A stretch of DNA of 11,567 nucleotides from an uncultured beta proteobacterium (GCA_903834645.1 CAILKA010000648.1:1-11567); one strand, 5' to 3'. Positions 1-8,190 are shown, numbered from the stretch's first letter. Numbers and translations are program-made. The notes: generated from the sequence alone by a model not told the origin.

Positions 1-1858
1 GATCGGGCGCTACACGGGCGTCGGCGCCGCCGAGGCGCCCCTGCACAGGCTCGGATCCTCGCAGTGGGAGAAGGCCCGGCGCAAGGCCGCCGAGCAGGTG
101 CGCGACACCGCGGCCGAGCTGCTGAACCTCTACGCGCTGCGCGCTGCCCGCGAGGGGCTCACCCACCGGTTCTCGGTGCATGACTACGAGGCCTTTGCCG
201 CGAGCTTCGGCTTCGAGGAGACGCCCGACCAGCGCGCCGCGATCCACGCCGTGATCCAGGACATGATCAGTCCCAAGCCGATGGACCGCCTGGTGTGCGG
301 CGATGTCGGATTCGGCAAGACCGAGGTGGCCCTGCGCGCTGCCTTCATCGCGGTGCACGGCGGGCGTCAGGTGGCCTTCCTGGCCCCCACCACCCTGCTG
401 GCCGAGCAGCACTTCCAGACCCTGGTCGACCGCTTCGGCAAGTGGCCGGTGAAGATCGCAGAGCTCTCGCGCTTTCGCACCCCGCGCGAGGTGCGCGAGG
501 CGCTCGACGGGGTGGCGGCCGGCACCATCGACATCGTCGTGGGCACGCACAAGCTGATCAGCCCCGACGTGAAGTTCAAGCGCCTGGGCCTGCTCATCAT
601 CGACGAGGAACACCGCTTCGGGGTGCGTCACAAGGAGGCCATGAAGGCCCTGCGCACCGAGGTGGACGTGCTCACGCTCACCGCCACGCCGATCCCGCGC
701 ACGCTCGGCATGGCGCTCGAAGGCCTGCGGGACCTGAGCGTCATCGCCACCGCCCCGCAGCGGCGCCTGGCCATCAAGACCTTCGTGCGCAACGAGGGCA
801 ACGGCATCATCCGCGAGGCGGTGCTGCGGGAACTCAAGCGTGGAGGCCAGGTCTACTTCCTGCACAACGAGGTCGAGACCATCGCGCACCGGCGCGACCG
901 CCTGGCTGAACTGTTGCCCGAGGCGCGCATCGCGATCGCACACGGGCAGATGCCCGAGCGTGAGCTCGAGCACGTGATGCGCGACTTCGTCGCGCAACGC
1001 CACAACGTGCTGCTCTCGTCGACGATCATCGAAACGGGCATCGACGTCCCCAACGCCAACACGATCATCATTTCGCGCGCCGACAAATTCGGGCTGGCGC
1101 AGCTGCACCAACTGCGCGGGCGGGTTGGACGCAGCCACCATCAGGCCTACGCCTACCTGCTCGTGCCGGATGTGGCGGCGCTGCCCAAGCAGGCTGCCCA
1201 GCGGCTGGATGCCATCCAGAGCATGGAGGAGCTGGGCTCGGGCTTCTACCTGGCGATGCACGACCTGGAGATCCGCGGCGCCGGCGAGGTGCTGGGCGAG
1301 CACCAGAGCGGCAACATGCTGGAGGTGGGTTTCCAGCTCTACAACGACATGCTGGCCGAGGCCGTCCGGTCCTTGAAGGCCGGGCGCGAGCCCGACCTGC
1401 TGTCGCCCATGTCGGCCACGACCGAGATCAAGCTGCACGCCCCCGCGCTGCTGCCCGATGCCTACTGCGGTGACGTGCACACGAGGCTGAATCTCTACAA
1501 GCGGCTGGCGATGGCCGATCGGGTGGAGCAGCTCGATGCGCTGCTCGAGGAGATCACCGACCGCTTCGGCAAGCTGCCGCCACAGGGGCAGATCCTCTTC
1601 GACACGCACCGCCTGCGCGTGCTGGCGCGCGTCTACGGTGTGCTCAAGGTGGATGCGGGCCCGCGCCTGATGACCATCACCTTCAGGCCGAACCCTCCTG
1701 TGGACGCAGCGCGCATCATCGCGCTCGTGCAGAAGAACCGCCACATCCGCCTGGCCGGCAACGACAAGCTGCGCATCGAGCGCGAGATCGCCGAGCCGCG
1801 GGACCGAGCCCAGTACCTGCGCGACGTGCTGCGCAGCCTGGGCGAGCCGCTGCGATGA
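1..1858 (+). CDS. mfd: Transcription-repair coupling factor Mfd (3' part, cut by window edge)
   Basis: Mfd is a cytoplasmic dsDNA translocase that pushes or removes RNA polymerase stalled at lesions and recruits UvrA for nucleotide excision repair. The frame is open from base 2, giving about 618 residues, against roughly 1150 for full-length Mfd. The N-terminal UvrB-like modules and most of the RNA-polymerase-interacting domain therefore lie outside the window. Counting from base 2, I see Walker A GDVGFGKT (about 100-107), the DEEH box (201-204), TATPIPRT (from 227), motif VI LRGRVGR (371-377) and the RecG/Mfd translocation motif starting HDLEIRGAGE (from 420). The autoinhibitory C-terminal domain follows, with a TRLNLYKR stretch. 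The GTG at 98 is not a real start, because conserved Mfd sequence (PLHRLGSSQWEKARRKAAEQ) runs upstream of it. The gene ends 7 bp before serB, so the two are probably co-transcribed. Identification rests on recalled near-collinear similarity to E. coli Mfd. Confidence 0.97.
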   Translation, partial: IGRYTGVGAAEAPLHRLGSSQWEKARRKAAEQVRDTAAELLNLYALRAAREGLTHRFSVHDYEAFAASFGFEETPDQRAAIHAVIQDMISPKPMDRLVCGDVGFGKTEVALRAAFIAVHGGRQVAFLAPTTLLAEQHFQTLVDRFGKWPVKIAELSRFRTPREVREALDGVAAGTIDIVVGTHKLISPDVKFKRLGLLIIDEEHRFGVRHKEAMKALRTEVDVLTLTATPIPRTLGMALEGLRDLSVIATAPQRRLAIKTFVRNEGNGIIREAVLRELKRGGQVYFLHNEVETIAHRRDRLAELLPEARIAIAHGQMPERELEHVMRDFVAQRHNVLLSSTIIETGIDVPNANTIIISRADKFGLAQLHQLRGRVGRSHHQAYAYLLVPDVAALPKQAAQRLDAIQSMEELGSGFYLAMHDLEIRGAGEVLGEHQSGNMLEVGFQLYNDMLAEAVRSLKAGREPDLLSPMSATTEIKLHAPALLPDAYCGDVHTRLNLYKRLAMADRVEQLDALLEEITDRFGKLPPQGQILFDTHRLRVLARVYGVLKVDAGPRLMTITFRPNPPVDAARIIALVQKNRHIRLAGNDKLRIEREIAEPRDRAQYLRDVLRSLGEPLR

Positions 1859-1865
1859 TCCAGCC

Positions 1866-2576
1866 ATGAGCGATCGCCCCACCCCGTCCGGCCTGATCGT
1901 GCGAGGCCTGCGCGCAGGCCTGCGCCTGGCCGACTTCCGGCTCGTGGCCTTCGACATGGACTCCACCCTCATCAACATCGAGTGCGTGGACGAAATCGCC
2001 GACTTCGCCGGGCGCAAGGCCGAAGTGGCCGCCATCACCGAAGCCGCGATGCAGGGCGAGATCGCGGACTACCGGGAGAGCCTGCGCCGGCGCGTGGCGC
2101 TGCTGGCAGGCACCCCCGAGACGGTGCTGGAGCAGGTCTATCGGGAACGTCTGCGCCTGAACCCCGGGGTGGAGCGTTTCGTGCAGGCCTGCCAGGCTGC
2201 CGGGCTGCGCACGCTGCTCGTGTCAGGCGGGTTCACGTACTTCAGCGAGCGCATCCGGCAGCGCCTGGGCCTGGATTTCGCGCGCGCCAACACGCTGGGC
2301 GTCTCGCATGGCCGCCTCACCGGAACGTTGCTCCAGCGACCGTGGGGCGACATCGTGGACGGCGCCGAGAAGAAGCGGGTGGTGCTGGAAGTCTGCGAGC
2401 TCATGGGCATCCCCACCGAGCAGGCCATTGCCGTGGGGGATGGGGCGAACGATCTGCCCATGATGGAGGCTGCGGGCCTGTCCATTGCCTACCACCCCAA
2501 GCCGGCCGTGGCGGCGGTGGCCAAGGTCTCTATCCTGGAAGGCGGCCTGGACCGCGCGCTGGAAGTGCTGGGCTGA
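1866..2576 (+). CDS. serB: Phosphoserine phosphatase SerB (short form without ACT domain)
   Basis: This HAD-superfamily enzyme hydrolyses O-phosphoserine to serine, the last step of serine synthesis, in the cytoplasm. The 236-residue protein shows HAD motif I DMDST (nucleophile D30, acid/base D32), motif II SGGF at 110-113, a conserved lysine pair at 159-160 and motif III GDGANDLPMM at 181-190 (Mg-binding D182, D186). The SerB-specific acidic segment after motif I (IECVDEIADFAG) is present. Length matches the short bacterial form. The N-terminal ACT-type extension of the 322-residue E. coli enzyme is absent, and only about 24 residues precede the catalytic core. The ATG is 7 bp after the mfd stop, and the bases between are not purine-rich, so no Shine-Dalgarno is visible. 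Translation may depend on ribosomes finishing mfd (inference). Its stop codon lies inside a hairpin shared with the convergent hrpA. Confidence 0.96.
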   Translation: MSDRPTPSGLIVRGLRAGLRLADFRLVAFDMDSTLINIECVDEIADFAGRKAEVAAITEAAMQGEIADYRESLRRRVALLAGTPETVLEQVYRERLRLNPGVERFVQACQAAGLRTLLVSGGFTYFSERIRQRLGLDFARANTLGVSHGRLTGTLLQRPWGDIVDGAEKKRVVLEVCELMGIPTEQAIAVGDGANDLPMMEAAGLSIAYHPKPAVAAVAKVSILEGGLDRALEVLG

Positions 2577-2591
2577 GTCCCGGCTCAGCCC
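2570..2591. terminator. Hairpin between convergent serB and hrpA (possible bidirectional terminator)
   Basis: GGGCTGAG (2570-2577) and CTCAGCCC (2584-2591) form a perfect 8-bp stem around a 6-nt TCCCGG loop. The stem contains both stop codons: TGA of serB at 2574-2576 and, on the other strand, TGA of hrpA at 2585-2587. Because it is symmetric it can fold in transcripts from either side. No T-tract follows on either strand, so classical intrinsic termination is not assured. It may instead stabilise 3' ends or work with Rho. Confidence 0.55.
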
Positions 2592-5500
2592 GAGAGCTGC
2601 GCCCAGAACTTGTCGAGCCGCTTGCTGCTGACCGGTTGCGGCGTGCGCAGTTCCTGCGCGAACAAGCTCACCCGCAGTTCCTCGAGCAGCCAGCGGTACT
2701 CCTCCAGGCGCGCGTCATGCGACCCCTTGAGCTCGGACAGCCTGCGCAGCCAGCGCTGTTCCAGCGGTCGCAGTTCGGCCATCCTGGCGGCGTCTCGCGC
2801 CGGGTCGGCGCGCAGTTTGTCCAGCCGCATCGTCACCGCCTTGAGGTACCGCGGCAGGTGCTGCAGCGCCTGCCAAGGCGTATCGGCCAGGAAACGGCGG
2901 CCGACCAGGCGAGCCAGCTGCGCGGCCATGTCCTCTTGCGTCTCCTTCGGGGGGCGGCTGTCCTTGAGCTTGCGCGTGGCAGCCGCAAACTCCGCCAGCA
3001 CGGCTCCAGCCTGGCGCGCCACCTCCTGGGCGATGAGCACGAGGCGACCTCTGCCGGCCTCCAGCCGCACCCGAAAACTGGATTCATCCTGAGGCAACGG
3101 CTCGGCGAGAAAGGCACGCTCCAGGGCCACATCCACGATCTGCGCGCGCAGTTCCTCGAGCGTACCGAGCCCCAGGTACCAGCCTGCCATGCGCTGGAGA
3201 TCGGGCAGGCCACGCTCGAGCAGCCGCAGCGGCTCGCGCAACTGAAGCGCGAAGAGCCGGCGCAGTCCCGCGCGGTGCCGGCGTGCCGCCTCCTCGGGCT
3301 CGTCGTAGACCTCGATCTCGACATGGCTGCCCTTGTCCACCAGACCAGGGAAACCCACCACCGACTGGCCCGCCTTGCGCAGCTCCAGCAGCTCGGGCAG
3401 AACACCGAAGGTCCAGGCGGTGATCGGCGCACCCGACACACCTGCCGGCTCGGCTTCGGGACGGCTCGATCCCTCCCTGCGCACACCTTCTGCGGGGCGT
3501 GCGACGCCAGACGGGCGCGGGGTGTCCGCGACCCCTGCACCCTCGCCCAGCTTCAACGCAGCCAGGGCCTGGAAGGCATTGCGAGCCTGCCCACCCCATT
3601 GGGCCTTCAGCGCAGGCAGGTGCCGGCCCATCGCAAGCTGCCGACCGTGTTCGTCGACGACCCGCAGGTTCATGAACAGGTGAGCTGGCAAAGCATCGAG
3701 CTTGAAATCGTTGCGCTGCACCGGCAACTGCGTGCCCTGGCGCACTGCACCGGCCAGCGCATCGAGCAGTGATCCATCCCCGAATGCCAAGGAGCCGGCG
3801 AGCTCCTGCGCGCTCTCGGGCAAGGGCACGAGCCTGGCCCGTACACGCTGCGGCAGCGTCTTGAGCATCGCCAGCACCTTGTCGCGCAGCATCCCCGGCA
3901 CCAGCCAGTCGCAGCGCGTCTCAGCGACCTGGTTCAGGACGTACAAGGGCACGCTGACCGTCAAGCCATCCCTGGCGTCGCCGGGCTCATGCAGGTAGCC
4001 GGCCGGGCAATCGATCCCGCCGAGCCGGACGGTGCCTGGGAAGGCTGCGCTCGTCACGCCTGCCGCCTCGTGGCGCATCAGCTCCTCGCGCGACAGATGC
4101 AGCAGCCGCGGCTGGGCGCGTGATGCCTCGCGGTACCAGCGCTCCATCGTCGCGCCCGAGCACACATCGGGCGGCACGAGGCGCTCGTAGTAGGCGCAGA
4201 TCAGGGTTTCGTCGACGAGCACGTCCTGGCGCCTGGCCTTGTGCTCCAGTTCCTCGACCTGCCGGACCAGCCGGCGGTTGTGCGCAAGGAAAGGCAGCCG
4301 GGTATCCCAGTCGCCCTCCACCAGGGCCTCGCGGATGAAGATCTCCCGGGCACCGGCCGGGTCGACGCTCGCGTAGTTCACACGACGGTCGTTGTAGATG
4401 ACGATGCCATAGAGCGTTGCGCGCTCCAGCGCCACCACCTCCGCAGCCTTCTTCTCCCAGTGAGGCTCGAGCAGCTGGCGCTTGAGCAGGTGGGAGGCGA
4501 TCGCTGCGATCCATCGTGGCTCGATAGCGGCCAGCCCGCGTCCGTACAGGCGCGTCGTCTCCACGAGTTCGGCGGCCACCACCCATCGCCCCGGCTTGCG
4601 CGAGAGGTGGGCTCCAGGGTGGGGCCGGAAACGGATGCCACGTGCGCCCAGGTAGCCCTCTTCCTCGTCGGTCTTGCACCCGATGTTGCCCAGCAGCCCG
4701 GTGAGCATCGAGAGGTGCAGTTGCTCGTAGGTCGCGGGGGCCCCGTTCACTCGCCACCCATGCTCGGCAACCACCGTGAGAAGCTGGCTGTGGGTGTCGC
4801 GCCACTCACGCACCCGGCGAGGGTTGACGAAGGATTCGCGCATCCGCAGCTCCTGCTGGCGATTGCTGAGCCGGTGCGTGTCTGTGCCGCGCTCGGTCGG
4901 CTGGCCATGCCCGTGCACACCGCGCCCCTCTTCGATCCAGCTCCACAGCTTGAGGTATCCGTTGAACTCCGAGCGTTCGTCGTCGAACTTGCGGTGCGCA
5001 GCATCGGCCGCCTGGGCGGCCTCCAGAGGCCGGTCCCGTACGTCGGGCACGCTGAGCGCCGCCGCAATCACGAGCACCTCGGCCAGCGCATCGCGCTGGT
5101 GAGCGGCCAGGATCATCCGGCCCACTCGTGGATCGAGCGGCAAGCGCGCGAGCTGTCGCCCGGTGTCGGTGAGCTCGCCCGCGGCGTCCAGGGCATCGAG
5201 TTCGGCCAGCAGGGCCTGGCCGTCGGAGATCGCCTTGCGCGGAGGCGGCTCGACGAAGGGGAACTCCTCCACCGCCCCGAGCCCGAGGGCCTTCATGCGC
5301 AGGATCACGCCCGCCAGCGAGGCGCGCAGGATCTCCGGGTCGGTGAAGCGGGGGCGTTGCGCAAAGGTGGCCTCGTCATAGAGCCGGATGCAGACCCCTG
5401 CGGCAACGCGTCCGCAGCGGCCCGCGCGCTGCTGGGCGGCGGACTGACTGATCGGCTCGACCAGCAACTGCTCCACCTTGCTGCGGTAGCTGTAGCGCTT

Positions 5501-6490
5501 GACGCGCGCCAAGCCGGAGTCGATGACGAAACGGATGCCTGGCACCGTCAGCGAGGTCTCCGCCACATTCGTCGCCAGCACGATGCGCCTGCCGTTGCCC
5601 GGCTGGAAGACCCGATCCTGCTCGGCCGGGGACAGCCGGGCAAAGAGCGGCAGCACATCCACTGGCGGCCCGCCGCGGCCAGCCTGGCCCAGGTGTCGCC
5701 GAAGGTGGTCCGCGGCCTCGCGGATCTCGCGCTCCCCGGGCAGGAAGACCAGGATATCGCCCTCCACCCGCCCCTGCCAAAGCTCGTCCACCGCGTCGGC
5801 AATCGCATCGTTCAGGTCGTAGTCCCGGCGCTCCTCGAAAGGGCGCCAACGGACTTCCACCGGGAAGAGCCGCCCGGAGACGTGGATGACGGGGGCGGGC
5901 GACTCCGCAGAGCCGAAGAAGCGCGCGAAGCGGTCGGCGTCCAGCGTCGCGGACGTGATCACCACCTTCAGGTCGGGGCGGCGCGGGAGCAGTTGCTTGA
6001 GATAGCCCAGCAGGAAGTCGATGTTCAGGCTGCGCTCGTGGGCCTCGTCCACGATCAGCGTGTCATAGGCGCGCAGCAGCGGGTCCGACTGCGTCTCGGC
6101 CAGGAGGATTCCGTCGGTCATGAGCTTGATCGACGACCCGGGCTGCAGCCGGTCCTGGAACCTCACCTTGTAGCCCACCACCTGCCCGAGCGGGGACTGA
6201 AGCTCCTCGGCGATGCGCCGGGCCACGCTCGAAGCGGCAATCCTGCGTGGCTGCGTGTGGCCAATCAGCCCAGCGCCGCCTGCGCCCCTCCCGCGCCCAC
6301 AGGCGAGCGCGATCTTGGGCAGTTGGGTGGTCTTGCCCGAACCGGTCTCGCCACAGACGATGAGGATCGGATGCTCGCGCAAGGCCTGCGCGATTTCATG
6401 CCGCAGCGCCGACACCGGCAGCGTCGCAGGAAACTGCAGGTGCTCGATCGGATGCGCCGCGGGCGCGGGGGTGGGCCTGGCTGAGGTCAC
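2585..6490 (-). CDS. hrpA: DEAH-box ATP-dependent RNA helicase HrpA
   Basis: HrpA is a large cytoplasmic DEAH/RHA-family RNA helicase; in E. coli it has been reported to act on stalled or collided ribosomes. From the GTG at 6490 the protein has 1301 residues, essentially the length of E. coli HrpA (about 1300). Motifs in order are Walker A GETGSGKT (47-54), DEAH (148-151), SAT (180-182), the motif V region NVAETSLTVPG (308-318) and motif VI QQRAGRCGR (353-361). The helicase-associated HA2 region and the long HrpA-specific C-terminal DUF3418 region follow. A Pro/Ala/Arg/Gly-rich linker of about 40 residues (near residues 981-1020, bases 3430-3549) interrupts the C-terminal part. The frame is open to an ATG at 6580, but that start would run through the divergent argA promoter and into argA. 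The extra 30 residues also look unrelated to HrpA. No Met lies between the GTG and Walker A, so GTG is the best start. No Shine-Dalgarno is seen. Confidence 0.95.
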   Translation of the reverse strand: MTSARPTPAPAAHPIEHLQFPATLPVSALRHEIAQALREHPILIVCGETGSGKTTQLPKIALACGRGRGAGGAGLIGHTQPRRIAASSVARRIAEELQSPLGQVVGYKVRFQDRLQPGSSIKLMTDGILLAETQSDPLLRAYDTLIVDEAHERSLNIDFLLGYLKQLLPRRPDLKVVITSATLDADRFARFFGSAESPAPVIHVSGRLFPVEVRWRPFEERRDYDLNDAIADAVDELWQGRVEGDILVFLPGEREIREAADHLRRHLGQAGRGGPPVDVLPLFARLSPAEQDRVFQPGNGRRIVLATNVAETSLTVPGIRFVIDSGLARVKRYSYRSKVEQLLVEPISQSAAQQRAGRCGRVAAGVCIRLYDEATFAQRPRFTDPEILRASLAGVILRMKALGLGAVEEFPFVEPPPRKAISDGQALLAELDALDAAGELTDTGRQLARLPLDPRVGRMILAAHQRDALAEVLVIAAALSVPDVRDRPLEAAQAADAAHRKFDDERSEFNGYLKLWSWIEEGRGVHGHGQPTERGTDTHRLSNRQQELRMRESFVNPRRVREWRDTHSQLLTVVAEHGWRVNGAPATYEQLHLSMLTGLLGNIGCKTDEEEGYLGARGIRFRPHPGAHLSRKPGRWVVAAELVETTRLYGRGLAAIEPRWIAAIASHLLKRQLLEPHWEKKAAEVVALERATLYGIVIYNDRRVNYASVDPAGAREIFIREALVEGDWDTRLPFLAHNRRLVRQVEELEHKARRQDVLVDETLICAYYERLVPPDVCSGATMERWYREASRAQPRLLHLSREELMRHEAAGVTSAAFPGTVRLGGIDCPAGYLHEPGDARDGLTVSVPLYVLNQVAETRCDWLVPGMLRDKVLAMLKTLPQRVRARLVPLPESAQELAGSLAFGDGSLLDALAGAVRQGTQLPVQRNDFKLDALPAHLFMNLRVVDEHGRQLAMGRHLPALKAQWGGQARNAFQALAALKLGEGAGVADTPRPSGVARPAEGVRREGSSRPEAEPAGVSGAPITAWTFGVLPELLELRKAGQSVVGFPGLVDKGSHVEIEVYDEPEEAARRHRAGLRRLFALQLREPLRLLERGLPDLQRMAGWYLGLGTLEELRAQIVDVALERAFLAEPLPQDESSFRVRLEAGRGRLVLIAQEVARQAGAVLAEFAAATRKLKDSRPPKETQEDMAAQLARLVGRRFLADTPWQALQHLPRYLKAVTMRLDKLRADPARDAARMAELRPLEQRWLRRLSELKGSHDARLEEYRWLLEELRVSLFAQELRTPQPVSSKRLDKFWAQLSG

Positions 6491-6499
6491 GGGGCGCGG

Positions 6500-6505
6500 A
6501 TTATC
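6500..6505 (-). promoter_or_regulatory. -10-like element of hrpA
   Basis: On the minus strand this reads GATAAT, a 5/6 match to TATAAT, and ends 9 bp before the hrpA GTG at 6490. A transcript starting about 7 nt downstream would have only a 2-3 nt leader. No good -35 is visible; the expected place (about 6523-6528) is GC-rich. Assignment is by pattern only. Confidence 0.5.
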
Positions 6506-6530
6506 GACGCGGCGAGCTCGGCCGCTGCGG

Positions 6531-6536
6531 CACAAT
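6531..6536 (+). promoter_or_regulatory. -10-like element of argA
   Basis: CACAAT (4/6 to TATAAT) ends 6 bp before the argA GTG at 6543, so the predicted transcription start falls on or next to the start codon. The expected -35 position (about 6508-6513) is CGCGGC, not a consensus, so an activator may be needed. An inverted repeat GCGGC (6509-6513)/GCCGC (6521-6525) lies midway between this and the hrpA -10. Confidence 0.4.
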
Positions 6537-6542
6537 CCCGCC

Positions 6543-7898
6543 GTGACGAATTTGCCCAGCAGCCTGGTCTTCCCGCACACCTTCGTGCCCTGGTTCCGGG
6601 CCGTGGCCCCTTACATCCATGCCTACCGGGGCAAGACCTTCGTCGTCGGGCTGTGCGGCGAGGCCATCGCGGCTGGCAAGCTCGGGGTCTTCGTGCAGGA
6701 CCTGGCGATCCTGCACGCGATGGGTATCCGCGTGGTGCTCGTGCATGGCTTCCGGCCCCAGGTATCGGAGCAGCTGCGCGCCAAGGGCGTGCCCGAGCGC
6801 TTCAGCCACGGCATCCGCATCACCGACCCAGTGGCGCTTGACTGTGCCCAGGAGGCGGCAGGCCAACTGCGTTTCGAGATCGAGGCGGCCTTCTCCCAGG
6901 GGCTGCCCAACACGCCGATGGCGAACGCCACCGTGCGCGTCGTGTCGGGCAACTTCCTCACGGCGCGCCCCGTGGGGATCGTCGAGGGCGTGGACTTCCA
7001 GCTCACGGGCCTGGTTCGCAAGGTCGACGGCGCCGCCATCGGCCGGGCCATCGAGTCGGGTGCCATCGTGCTGCTGAGCCCCTTTGGCTTCTCGCCCACG
7101 GGCGAGGCCTTCAATCTCACGATGGAGGACGTGGCCACTGCTACGGCTGTCGCGCTGCAGGCCGACAAGCTGCTCTTCCTCACCGAGGTACCGGGCGTGC
7201 GAGAGGATGTCGACGACCCCGACAGCGCCATCGACACCGAGTTGGCACTGGCTGAAGCGGAGCGGCTGCTGGCAAACCTGCCCCCGCCCGCGCGGCCCAC
7301 GGATGTGGCCTTCTACCTGCAGCACTGCGTGCGCGCCTGTCGAGGCGGCGTCGAGCGCTCCCACATCCTGCCGTTCGCCGTCGATGGTGCACTGCTGATG
7401 GAGGTCTATACCCACGACGGTATCGGCACGATGGTCGTGGACGAAAAGCTCGAGAGCCTGCGCGAGGCTTCTCCCGACGACGTCGGCGGTATCCTGAAGC
7501 TGATCGAGCCCTTTGAACTCGACGGCACGCTCGTGCGCCGCGAACGCGCCGAAATCGAGCGTGACGTGGGCCTGTATACCGTCATCGAGCACGATGGCGT
7601 CATATTCGGTTGTGCCGCCCTGTACCCCTACCCCGAAGCGCGCACGGGAGAAATGGCTGCGCTCACGGTCTCGCCCGATTCCCAGGGCCAGGGCGATGGC
7701 GAACGCATACTGAAGCGCATCGAGCAGCGCGCCCGCGCGATCGGACTGGAATCGATCTTCGTGCTCACCACACGCACGATGCACTGGTTCATCAAGCGCG
7801 GATTCCATCCGGCCGACCCCGACTGGCTGCCGGAGGCGCGCAAACGCAAGTACAACTGGGACCGGCGTTCGCAGGTCCTCGTCAAAACCCTCAAGTGA
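6543..7898 (+). CDS. argA: N-acetylglutamate synthase ArgA (amino-acid N-acetyltransferase)
   Basis: ArgA transfers acetyl from acetyl-CoA to glutamate, the first step of arginine synthesis; the classical family is feedback-inhibited by arginine. The 451-residue protein has the expected two-domain build. An N-terminal amino-acid-kinase-like domain (about 20-290) includes KTFVVGLCGEA, the GIRVVLVHGFRPQV segment and LFLTEVPGV. A C-terminal GNAT domain (about 305-451) carries the acetyl-CoA loop QGQGDG (381-386, fitting Q-x-x-G-x-G) and the ArgA signature LTTRTMHWFIKRGF (398-411). The length is normal for the family. The GTG at 6543 is chosen because the conserved N-terminus (FVPWFRAVAPYIHAYRGKTF) starts about 14 residues later and no in-frame ATG lies in between. 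The open frame farther upstream is antisense to hrpA. No Shine-Dalgarno is present. yggX follows 19 bp downstream, probably in the same transcript. Confidence 0.96.
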   Translation: MTNLPSSLVFPHTFVPWFRAVAPYIHAYRGKTFVVGLCGEAIAAGKLGVFVQDLAILHAMGIRVVLVHGFRPQVSEQLRAKGVPERFSHGIRITDPVALDCAQEAAGQLRFEIEAAFSQGLPNTPMANATVRVVSGNFLTARPVGIVEGVDFQLTGLVRKVDGAAIGRAIESGAIVLLSPFGFSPTGEAFNLTMEDVATATAVALQADKLLFLTEVPGVREDVDDPDSAIDTELALAEAERLLANLPPPARPTDVAFYLQHCVRACRGGVERSHILPFAVDGALLMEVYTHDGIGTMVVDEKLESLREASPDDVGGILKLIEPFELDGTLVRRERAEIERDVGLYTVIEHDGVIFGCAALYPYPEARTGEMAALTVSPDSQGQGDGERILKRIEQRARAIGLESIFVLTTRTMHWFIKRGFHPADPDWLPEARKRKYNWDRRSQVLVKTLK

Positions 7899-7903
7899 TG
7901 TCC

Positions 7904-7908
7904 GGAGG
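7904..7908 (+). promoter_or_regulatory. Ribosome binding site of yggX
   Basis: GGAGG ends 9 nt before the yggX ATG at 7918 and lies just after the argA stop. It is one of the few strong Shine-Dalgarno sequences in the window. It supports the ATG at 7918, as the in-frame ATG at 7927 would be 18 nt away. Confidence 0.75.
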
Positions 7909-7917
7909 CAGGAAACG

Positions 7918-8190
7918 ATGACCCGCATGGTCCAGTGCAGCTACCTGAAGAAGGAGGCCGAAGGCCTGACCTTCGCGCCTTACCCGGGCGAGCTCGGCAA
8001 GCGTATCTACGACAACATCTCCAAGGAAGCCTTCGAGATGTGGAAGCGCCACCAGACGATGCTGGTCAACGAGAATCGCCTCAATCTCGCCGATGCAAGG
8101 GCTCGCCAATACCTGGCACGGCAGATGGAGCGCTTCTTCTTTGGCGACGGAGCCGACCAGCCGCAAGGATACGTACCGCCTGCGGCCTGA
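7918..8190 (+). CDS. yggX: Probable Fe(2+)-trafficking / oxidative damage protection protein YggX
   Basis: YggX-family proteins are small cytoplasmic factors that protect iron-sulfur clusters and are proposed to handle labile iron; the exact biochemical role is unsettled. The 90-residue protein matches the family along its whole length (E. coli about 91). It shows the conserved Cys7 near the N-terminus, KKEAEG, the hallmark PYPGELGKRIYDNISKEAF (22-39), HQTMLVNENRLNLADARAR (45-63) and a C-terminal FFFGDGADQPQGYVPP. The strong GGAGG favours ATG 7918. The gene lies 19 bp after argA and probably shares its transcript. There is no obvious functional link, and oxidative-stress control is not visible in the sequence. 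No clear terminator follows. Confidence 0.95.
   Translation: MTRMVQCSYLKKEAEGLTFAPYPGELGKRIYDNISKEAFEMWKRHQTMLVNENRLNLADARARQYLARQMERFFFGDGADQPQGYVPPAA

Noticed and set aside
98..100. GTG as the start of mfd
   Set aside because: The frame is open to the window edge and the upstream codons encode conserved Mfd sequence, so the gene is cut by the window rather than short.
1982..3772. Plus-strand open frame of 596 codons overlapping serB and hrpA
   Set aside because: It crosses from a second frame of serB into antisense hrpA and has Arg/Pro/Gly-rich composition typical of shadow frames.
4241..6484. Long plus-strand open frame (747 codons) antisense to hrpA
   Set aside because: GC-rich genes with strong third-position bias leave long open antisense frames. 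Its translation lacks recognisable domains, whereas the minus strand encodes a full-length HrpA with all helicase motifs.
6491..6580. Upstream ATG (6580) as the hrpA start, adding 30 residues
   Set aside because: It would read through the divergent promoter region and 38 bp into argA. The added residues do not resemble HrpA, and the GTG at 6490 gives the normal family length.
6501..7928. Minus-strand open frame of 475 codons antisense to argA
   Set aside because: The plus strand encodes complete ArgA with both domains. The antisense product has no recognisable motif.
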